From Ypsolopha sequella (lineage: Eukaryota; Arthropoda; Insecta; Lepidoptera; Ypsolophidae), in the NCBI GenBank assembly GCA_934047225.1, contig OW203992.1, positions 4,763,501 through 4,827,500 on the forward strand: a stretch of DNA of 64,000 nucleotides. Reading direction: 5' to 3'. Below, one piece after another: positions 56,413 through 64,000 of this stretch. Both the position numbers and the translations under genes were made by a program. The notes under the pieces were generated by a model. That model had not been told where the DNA came from, searched no databases, and worked only from the letters and a program-made list of their open reading frames with translations. Position 1 is the stretch's first letter. Each line of letters begins with the position of its first letter.

Positions 56413-57364
56413 TCAAGCCGTATGTATGTAATAATAATTTAGTAAAAAGTCTCTATATATGTAGGTACATACAACATATCCTATTTACTCTGTGCTGTCT
56501 GCTGGCCTTCATTTTATTTATTTTAGGTACTTACTTAATTCTAGTACTCGATGAAGGTCGACAAGGATTAAATTTTACGTTTAGTTATAATAGAGCCACT
56601 GTGCGTCTTTTTACTTAAAATGTTTTGGCGGAACTAATGTGCGGAGTCACATTATCGGAAGCCAGATAAAAATTGAATTGAATACCCTATCTAAAAAAAT
56701 GTCATACGTTGAATGGATGCGGTTTTATTCAACAATGTTGAGGTAATCTGATCAAAAATAAGAACAATCTCACCCAAATACGACTTTTTAAAATGAAATA
56801 CAGCCGACTACAGCCATCCTTGAGTTTTGTCGCTAAAAAACAGACAAATACCACAAAAAAAACAGACAAATACCACAAAAAAAAAACGTATTTCATGCAC
56901 CGTCTGCAGTGTGTAGGGTCTACTGTCCTTGTGAATTCATAGGTTCAGCTCCATTCCGATTGGCCATAGAAAGGGCTGACCGCTGCGTCCACCACCATGA
57001 TTGAGGAAATAGACTGTCAAAGATAATGTGCGGTTTACATAGAATACATATTTAATTCAATCTTTATTATATAAGTGAAGGTAAACCAAGTTGACCCTTT
57101 TCCGACGGACCCTGGACACACGCAGCGAGTCCTTCGCGTGCCAATATTTACAAAAGAAATATATGGCGGGGCAAGTTGTTGCATTTTTAGCTATATTATT
57201 TACAAATAAAAATATAAGTATGAATTTTCTGAAACACAAATTTATTGCATAAATATTTATTACAAAATAACTATTGAAATAAGGAACAAATTGAAAATTG
57301 CAATTAAATTCAACTTTCAAGTTAGCTGCGAAATTTCTAACACTACAAAAACTTCACTTGATTT

Positions 57365-57441
57365 TTGTTTGATGGTCGCGGGCCGGATTTCAACGCTTCG
57401 CGGCAGGAGATGGCCCGCAGGCCGTAGTTTTCCCATCCCTG
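57365..57441. mobile_element. hAT-type terminus
   Basis: Read in complement, CAGGGATGGGAAAACTACGG CCTGCGGGCC resembles hAT ends with CAGGGATGGGCAAACT-like wording, and GCGGGCCGG precedes it. No opposite end was found. Confidence 0.5.
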
Positions 57442-57570
57442 GCTTAGAGCATGTCTAAGATGCAATTAGGCGAACTTCGAGAGCGCAGTCGGCAGATACA
57501 TATCGTACATTATGTCCCGCATATTTTACTGACAATCATATTTTACTTATACGGTGTTGGTTAAGAATAT

Positions 57571-57662
57571 TTAAAAGATTAGAATTAGATAAATCAAGGT
57601 AAAATTATATCTCACAAAAAATTTATTTTACCTTGTTTTATCTCATTCGAATCTTTTAAAAA
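57571..57662. mobile_element. Small hairpin element
   Basis: AAAAGATTAGAATTAGATAA ATCAAGGTAAAAT pairs with ATTTTACCTTGTTTTATCTC ATTCGAATCTTTT across about 25 bases. Confidence 0.6.
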
Positions 57663-58314
57663 GTCTAAAAAGTCAATATTTAATATTTATTAAGAATATT
57701 AAATGATATACAGCCTACATAAACAGTCAAAAAAAATTTAAAATTTTGTACAAATCAACATTTTTTCACTTTTTCTACGATCGAATTGTAATTCTCACTT
57801 ACCAAATTTTTATTCTATCCAGTCTTTTTCATACGAAACCACATTTACAAACCTGATCTAAATGAAGATTACGATGATGAGGTAGCATTTATCTTAGCAT
57901 GAAGTAGCCTTCAAAGTCTAAGCAAGCACAAACGCGGAACATCATACATATGGAGATACGCAGGTGTGGCGGGAGTTGTGGTGTACTGGGCGGAAATACA
58001 ATTCGCGTCAATCAAAAAATGCAACTTGGGCAACTAAAGTAGACAAAAGACCCGACCAATCGGGATGGGTCTTTCAGATGTATTTCAGAACGATAAAAAA
58101 TACAATATTATAAAAAAATCTAATTGCCTATAGTTATTTGTGTTACAAGGGGCCCAAGTAATAGAATAGAATAATTATTTATTAAAGCATCAAACGCTCG
58201 AACTTTGTTAGTACAACTTAAAAAATAAAATAAAAAATGTTAGTAAAAATTACAATCAAAAAATAAAAATAAAGATACAAAAAAGACACAAATTTAGGGA
58301 AAGTGGTGTGTTCG

Positions 58315-58707
58315 TTATTTCCTCACCACTCCCCCCGATGTTTCGCAGCAATGACTCAAGTACGTACAGTCCAGACATAGGTCCAGTCTGCTTGCGATCA
58401 TATTCAGAATGCTATTGGTGCTACCTCGCACCCTGCGCACCAGCGAAGCGCATCTTTTGCGCATCGTTGCATAAAAACAATCTACTCGCGCCTCTAGGAA
58501 CATCCCTGATGCGCTGCAGAAGCGTGGTAGCCCCAACAGCACTCTGAAGGCATTATTATATTGTACGGGGAGGACGTTATAAGACTTTTGAGTATAGTTA
58601 GCCCACAGGCTGCACGTGTAAAAAGTTGTACAAAATGCTCTGAAGAGAGTTATTTTAACATTATGTGAGCAACGTGCAAACCTGCGAGCCAACATATTCG
58701 CTCTCAC
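58315..58707 (-). pseudogene. LINE reverse-transcriptase C-terminal fragment
   Basis: The frame reads MRANMLARRFARCSHNVKIT, FCTTFYTCSLWANYTQKSYN, then FRVLLGLPRFCSASGMFLEA and MRKRCASLVRRVRGS. This is the region after the RT thumb in a common insect LINE group (LPRFCSASGMF.EAR is characteristic). The palm, YADD box and endonuclease are absent, and the end after GSTNSILNMIASRLD is intact or nearly so. It lies at the right end of unit 1, just left of the junction with unit 2. The clade is not assigned. Confidence 0.75.
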
Positions 58708-58804
58708 CGAAATGTTTTGTTTGTCGAGGGCGTTATTTTAAATTCAGAGCGAAGTGGAGGATTTTATAGTAGAATGCCGAACGCAGCGAGACATACTCGT
58801 TTTT

Positions 58805-59504
58805 AGGGTTCCGTTATCAACAACAAGGAACCCTTATAGTTTCGCCATGTCCGTCTGTCTGTCTGTCTGTCCGCGGCTTAGCTTAGAGACAATTAGTATT
58901 AGAAAACTGTAATTTGGCATGGGTATACATATTAATCACGCCGATAAAGTGGTACAGTAAAATTTTGAAAGATTTTTTTTTAGCGCACCTCCCCTACACG
59001 TAAAGTGGGGATGATTTTTTTTTCTCGTCTATCCCTTTGTGTGTGGTGTCGTTGGATAGGTAATTCAAAATATTGGGGGTGTGAGAAGACCATTTTTCGA
59101 TCCAGGCTTCCGTTTGCGAAATATTATCTAAGCTTAAAAGTGTTAATTTTTGTTAGAGTCAAGTGTCCCCTCCCCCAGCCAGCGAAACGGTACAAAAATC
59201 ACGGCAGTAGTATACATAAGGAAATTAAAAGGAAAACTATCACAGCTAAGTAGGCTTTACAAGTTAACGATTACACTTCGCACCAAACTTTTAGTCCCCT
59301 CTAAACACGGGGCGATTCGCAACAGCAGGAACAAAATGTATGGGCCGTTCTTGGGAAGAGCAACTTCCGAGCGTACTAGAAGTTTGGCGCGATCTGTATT
59401 AGTCGAAAAACTTATAAAATATACTTGGAGAAGAAGTCCGTATATTATGCAGGGCAACTACGGAACCATTCGTGCGCGAGTCCGACTCGCACTTGGCCGG
59501 TTTA
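58805..59504 (-). repeat. Long subfamily of the GCGAGTCGG repeat (unit 2)
   Basis: Colinear with 51733-52440, with short indels including loss of CTAC near 59376. Apparent open frames differ in length between the two copies, which argues against a gene. Confidence 0.7.
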
Positions 59505-59734
59505 TTTTGGTTGTATTTTCCTACAAAGAAAATACATTGAAAACTGGAAGCGTCTAAAAATTTACCGTCAATGGACAGTTATTTTAAAATTAAACCACAA
59601 AATCTACATACCTTACTGAACAATATTCCTAAAGAGATAAACGCGCCCATAAAATAAATTTAATCAGCCCATACAAAATTCACAGTAGGTTTTAAAAATT
59701 AGTAAGAAAATGTAATCGTACATTATTGCTGAGA

Positions 59735-59935
59735 CCAAGTAATTGAGCTCTCCTGCACCCGTAGCACAGTGTTTAATCGCGCGCGACGCTACTTAGTTGA
59801 ATCGCAAGTACGAGGAGCGTGACATACTGACATACTGTTTTATCGCAAAAACATCGTGTCACGCTCCTCGCACTTATGATTCAACTGAGTCCCGTCGCGC
59901 GCGATTGAACACTGTGCAACGGGTGCTGGACGAGG
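59735..59935. mobile_element. GTTTAATCGCGCGCGA MITE, inverted centre (unit 2)
   Basis: The left flank GAGCTCTCCTGCACCCGTAG is as in unit 1. The centre reads 'GACGCTACTTAGTTGAATCG' ... 'GATTCAACTGAGTCCCGTCG', the reverse complement of the unit 1 centre (GACGGGACTCAGTTGAATCA ... 'CAACCAAGTAGCGTCG'). Confidence 0.85.
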
Positions 59936-59949
59936 ACTTTTATATACGA

Positions 59950-60085
59950 GCCGCGAGCTGGTAGCATAGTGTTTAATCGCGCGCGACGCAGCTTAGTTGA
60001 ATCACAAGTGCGAGGAGCGTGACACGATGTTTTTGCGATTAAACAGTACGTCACGCTCCTTACACTTGTGATTCATTGTGTGTCA
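59950..60085. mobile_element. Additional GTTTAATCGCGCGCGA MITE, present only in unit 2
   Basis: GGTAGCATAGTGTTTAATCG CGCGCGACGC and GTACGTCACGCTCC. It is truncated at ATTCATTGTGTGTC. No counterpart is in unit 1. Confidence 0.7.
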
Positions 60086-60524
60086 TTCATTTGCTACGCC
60101 GCCAGGAAGGGTTAATTACGGTCGCAGCATGAATAGTGGTTTTCTAAAAAATAAAACGAGACAATTTATAGTTGGTAGATAGGATAAGGAATAATAAAAA
60201 AAAAAAAAACTTTGAAAGTCACGTTGCTCATATTGGGGCAAAATTTCGTGAATGAGTACGAAAGGGGTAGAAAGCCCTATTTAAACTTAACTCAAAATGT
60301 TACATACAAAAAAGATTCGTTTCAAGTCTAGCATTTGCAGGCGGAAAACCAGTTTAATCAAGTAATTCGATTCACGATGCAAACCAAATTTTTTTTCACA
60401 ACAAATAACCGAAATGTTATTTTCTTTTTCGCAAACTTGGACGTTAGTGATGTAAAACTGGGAACTGTCAATAAGCTGCGCTCAGTTTGATCGTCGTACG
60501 ACGCCCGCCTTAAACTGACAGCAG

Positions 60525-60690
60525 GTCCTGTAGCATAGTGTTTAATCGCGCGCAACGCCACTAGTTGAAAAACAAGTGCAATTAGCGTGACGACTGTTTA
60601 ATCGCAAAAACATCGTGTCACGATCCTCGCACTTGTGATTCAAATAAGTCGTATCGCGCGCGATTAAACACTGCTACGGGCACAGGATAG
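60525..60690. mobile_element. GTTTAATCGCGCGCGA MITE, complete counterpart of 53024-53130
   Basis: The left end 'GTAGCATAGTGTTTAATCGC' is present here and missing in unit 1. The right end GATTAAACACTGCTACGGGC ACAGG matches. Confidence 0.75.
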
Positions 60691-62728
60691 CATATAATTA
60701 AATTTCAAGTGTTTAAGGAGTTTAAATATATAATTTTAGTTATTATTATTGCAATCATAAAATACTTAAAGCAAACATCTCTATATTCTGAACACAAAAT
60801 TGCAATTCATTCTATTGTTATTTTTAAACCTTATATGATCGCCAAACTCCTAGCTTAGTCTCACAAAAACATAGACGCGGATAGTTTTAAAACTAAACAC
60901 ATGGTATGTAATGGATTTTCAAACGATTTTACTGGACACTTAATAAGATTTACTGGAGACAGAAAATAGCTCTCCAGGATGAAGTACTTCCTGTCTTGTC
61001 TTTGCAGTAAGAAATCATAACATTACAATATATTTTTGAGAAAAATATTTAAACATATCTGCACATATATTTCTTTGTGAAAGTTGTTCAGTATGATCAG
61101 TCAAGTGGTTTTATTCAAATATAACTATCTGTTTACACCCTGTATTTGAAATTATTCACGAAAACATTGACGATAAAAAATGTTATTTCTGCTTTTCAAG
61201 CTATTGTTTATCGACAGAATCTCCATAACAATTGTTCAAGGAATTTAATCCTGTATAAACTAAAACTTTAAAGTAAGGATTACCTGCCAGAATTCTAAGT
61301 TGCAAGAACATAAGTTCCCAGTCCCAAGTTTGAGGGTCTAAAAGAGACATCCAGCATTATAGTCCGGTTACTAAAGTCTGACGGAGAGGACAATGATTTT
61401 TATTAAAAATATAATAATAAGACATATTATTTTTTACTGTAAAGTTTTTTGCTTTGTTGATAAACTTATATCCAAATGTGACAGTAAGAACTTTGTAATA
61501 TATTATGTTGGCTTTTAGCAAGATAACCAATTACCTAACTTCGATATGAATTGCACTCTTATATAATATGAATTGGATAGCTTTTTAAGATAGGTTTAGG
61601 TAAGGAGTACCATAAATTATTATATTTACTTAAACAAATTATAAGATGAACAGTTACCATTTTGGTCTGCACTTACGTATATTTCACGATTAACTTGAGA
61701 ATCATTAACCGATTTAGATACTTTTTCATCGTTTCTTAAAGAATTTCATTTTACGTTGAATTTCACAGTGAATTTAAGCCACATACCACTAAGCCATTAG
61801 AAGTCGTAAGGAGGGCAAAACTTTTTCGCCAACACATCAGTGCAAATGCACTACTACACAAATGTCATAATATACTACCCCATCTCTATTTCCTTACTTA
61901 GTACTCTCCCCGCATTACCCCGCAACACCCCGGCAGTGGCAGAAAAAATTGTCACTTATCCGTGGTTGATAAGGTGTATAATAGAAAAGTGATCTGTGGT
62001 TTAAGCAATCAAATATTTATGTGAAACAATACAAAAATTAAAATTACAATAAAAAATAATACTGGTAGCTAATGTCTGTTTTAACATTATTTTTTGTATT
62101 CGTTTTCTTCATCCCAACAGTTGTCTATACGTAAATGTTTCTCTTTCACTATCTAGGATGTTTTCTAGAAATTTTAAAAGCAAAGTAATTTTTTTAACTT
62201 CTCTTGAAAAATTCGAGAAACACTCGAAACAATTACAAGACAAGGTAATTAAAACCATAACATATGTAACCATTAAATCTTTAAATATTTTATTCGCGTA
62301 TGACTCGGTAAAATAAGCAAATATGATAAAAGCATACGCAACATCTTGAGAAAGAAATCTAGTAGAGCCACTTTCAATCTCTCTTTCATGTGTCTAAGGC
62401 CCTATGTCTATGGTATAAATGGCCCCAGTCATCAGCTGTCAGTAGCCAAACTATAGTTCGACCAGGCATGAATAGTTAAGGCGCCGCGGTCCGGTTGTCC
62501 CGGAAATCTTGTGAGTGATGGCATTAAGGCACGCGACCAATCCGGTTTAAGTACACTGTCACCGGTAGAACTGTACAATAGGGTACATTTTGGTTAATTT
62601 TATGTAAAAATTAAATTCCGTTTCCCGTGATCGCGCTGTGTGCAAAAGATAAAGGGGTTGAAGTTTAGAAAAGACATGAAACTATTTAGGTGAGCTTTCA
62701 TAAAATTTCAAAATATCGTTTGATAATG

Positions 62729-62868
62729 GTGTCAATTCTGTGTTACATATTTGACAGGACTAAACTTGATTTAAGGGTTCTGTCCTTGTTATTTCGCTAC
62801 TGAAAGAAAAAAACAGAACACTTAAATTAAGTTTAGTTCTGTCAAATATGTAACACTGAATCGACACA
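62729..62868. mobile_element. Foldback MITE, ATTTGACAG family (unit 2)
   Basis: Counterpart of 55181-55319 with a few substitutions. Confidence 0.85.
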
Positions 62869-63213
62869 ATTATTTATGTTAATAGATTTAAATAAAAATG
62901 ATTATATAATTAAGTCATTTGTATTTAAAAAATCTAGGAGCCAAAATTACTTATAGTGTTTTTTATTTTCAATTATTTCTAATACTTTTTACAGCTGTTT
63001 TGCTCGGTAAATAGCTTTAAATTAATTAAAATGATTTTGGTAAAGAAAGTACGCATAGAAAAAAAGTAACAGTGGCTGAAAATAAAAATAAAATCTGCTA
63101 AAATTAGCTATTTTTTCACATCCTAAATTTTTTTGCACAGCAGCTATCTTCACAAAAATTGTTTAAAATTATTAGTTCATGCGTTTCTATATACTTCAAT
63201 ATAATAATAGCGG

Positions 63214-63492
63214 TTAAAATAACACGAAATTATAAAAAAAAACTGTAATTTTGGCTTCAACTGTAAAAAAATACAAAAAGATTTTCTTAGGAAAATTTGC
63301 TATATTTTGGATTATTGGAACTTGAATTACTTTAAATGTATCGAATAGTCCTTTTTCTTTGATTCGATCAACAAAAATATTACCTAACAATGTTTTGAAA
63401 TTTAATAATAGCTCACTTATATTTTCATGTTTTTTTTCCAAATTTAACCCCCTTGAGGCAGTACTTCCTCTAAAAATATCAAAACGATACAA
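63214..63492 (-). CDS. 92-codon open frame kept in both duplication units (unit 2)
   Basis: Same frame as 55667-55945, not recognised. Differs by N for K after SRGL and Q for K after FKVI. Confidence 0.25.
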   Translation of the reverse strand: MYRFDIFRGSTASRGLNLEKKHENISELLLNFKTLLGNIFVDRIKEKGLFDTFKVIQVPIIQNIANFPKKIFLYFFTVEAKITVFFYNFVLF

Positions 63493-63530
63493 ATATCAAA
63501 ATGACAATTAGAAAAAGCCGAAAAAATCTA

Positions 63531-63852
63531 CCCTACTGCTTCGACTAAAATAAAATAAATGGACGGGCCACAGCGTACAGATTTTTGAAGTTTGTAAAGT
63601 GAGCGCCGGCTCTCACTTCATCTCAGTCGGTTTCTGTTAGAAGAGTGACACGTACGCTTATTATTAAATTTCATCCAAATAACTGACGAAAAAATGCCTT
63701 CTTGTGCATTTCCAAAGTGCAAAAAGCAAAATAAATACTTACAATTAGGTATTGAAGTATAGTATATATCCAATTGCTTAGACTCGTTATGAGTGAGCAA
63801 ATTGTAAAGACAAGGCTCGTCCATTCATTTTATTTTGGTCGAAGCCCTACTG
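63531..63852 (+). mobile_element. TIR element carrying the start of a THAP-like frame (unit 2)
   Basis: Same inverted ends as 55984-56304 (GCTTCGACTAAAATAAAATA / 'TTTATTTTGGTCGAAGC'). Confidence 0.6.
63694..63762 (+). pseudogene. THAP-like N-terminal stub with intact C-x4-C (unit 2)
   Basis: MPSCAFPKCKKQNK, then YLQLGIEV and a TAG after 22 codons. The cysteine pair expected of a THAP finger is intact here, unlike unit 1. No splice donor is certain, though GGTATTGAAG and GTGAGC near 63742-63797 could be tested. Confidence 0.42.
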
Positions 63853-63898
63853 TACAATACCCAAACAATACCAAATAGAAATTACGTTTAGTAAAAAG

Positions 63899-63960
63899 TG
63901 TGCCGAAATTGTATCGGTGAAACGGTTGGCATATAGTCAACAACAATCACACGTGAGTGT
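63899..63960. mobile_element. Solo end of the GTTGACTATATGTCAAC foldback (unit 2)
   Basis: Identical in layout to 56351-56412. Confidence 0.6.
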
Positions 63961-64000
63961 TCAAGCCGTATGTATGTAATAATATTTTAGTAAAAAGTCT

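Larger units (their letters stand above)
56413..58314. other. Part of unit 1 seen once; small repeats only
   Basis: Contains a two-copy tandem of ACAGACAAATACCACAAAA at 56841-56885, a hAT-like terminus at 57365-57441 and a hairpin at 57571-57662. I see no supported gene. Confidence 0.5.
51733..58804 (+). repeat. Tandem segmental duplication, unit 1 (~7.07 kb)
   Basis: From CGTTTTTAGGGTTCCGT at 51726 the sequence is repeated from 58798. The offset is 7072 at the start and 7548 near 56400 versus 63950, because unit 2 has extra MITE-region sequence between about 59930 and 60600. Sequences compared by eye at 53.3-56.4 kb and 60.9-64.0 kb differ only by occasional substitutions and short indels. 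Confidence 0.9.
58805..64000 (+). repeat. Tandem segmental duplication, unit 2 (cut by the window end)
   Basis: Matches 51733 onward. The junction phrase CGTTTTTAGGGTTCCGT is the same as at the left edge of unit 1. The copy is still matching at base 64000, so its end is not visible. Confidence 0.9.

Noticed and set aside
59150..59557. 135-codon frame as a gene
   Set aside because: It lies in the long GCGAGTCGG repeat. The unit 1 counterpart is broken by a 4-base difference into shorter frames.
49996..60700. CRISPR-like array from repeated GTTTAATCGCGCGCGA units
   Set aside because: Spacing is irregular, units are inverted-repeat transposons, and the genome is clearly eukaryotic.

Overview
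The window looks like intergenic or intronic DNA from a moth or butterfly. It is A+T-rich and almost completely filled with repeat families. These include Lep1-type Helitrons, tRNA-derived SINEs with the head 'TAGCTCA...GGTTCGATCCC', a short repeat bounded by 'GGCCAAGTGCGAGTCGGACT' and 'GGGTACGGAACC', and many palindromic (foldback) MITEs. The lepidopteran assignment is an inference from repeat types, not from a host gene. I found no convincing intact host protein gene. The only candidate is a 36-codon open tail at the extreme left edge.

Layout. 0-5.7 kb: iterated CCGGATA motifs, foldbacks, a Lep1-like Helitron, a SINE, and a 5'-truncated LINE reverse transcriptase (RT) fragment split by a hAT-type MITE with an 8-bp target duplication. 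5.7-23 kb: four dispersed TTAA-flanked non-autonomous elements (one more lies near 48 kb and a fragment at 39 kb), LINE 3' ends, SINEs, a 5'-truncated LINE with a clear 12-bp target duplication, and long stretches with no recognisable content. 23.1-26.4 kb: a long LINE open frame (APE-type endonuclease remnant plus RT, minus strand) inserted into an older short repeat. 26.9-30.5 kb: foldbacks. 31.4-32.6 kb: a two-exon THAP-domain pseudogene with a second, opposite-strand THAP remnant in its intron. 33-43.7 kb: a Helitron with good ends, several foldbacks and nested SINEs. 43.85 kb: a tRNA-like Pol III gene. 44.4 kb: a 410-bp hAT element with its target duplication and a remnant of the transposase C-terminus. 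45-51.5 kb: LINE ends, MITEs and SINE-like copies.

51.73-64.0 kb: a tandem segmental duplication. The unit is about 7.07 kb, and the second copy runs off the right edge of the window. The copies differ by point changes, small indels and one structural rearrangement. In unit 1 a MITE sits at the centre of a roughly 494-bp palindrome, and that centre is inverted relative to unit 2. Both units carry a short TIR element that contains the beginning of a THAP-like reading frame.

The genes do not form a pathway. The window records transposon nesting, non-autonomous elements derived from larger ones, and repeat-mediated duplication and inversion. All repeat boundaries, similarities and target duplications were read by eye. 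I state no percentages because nothing was computed.
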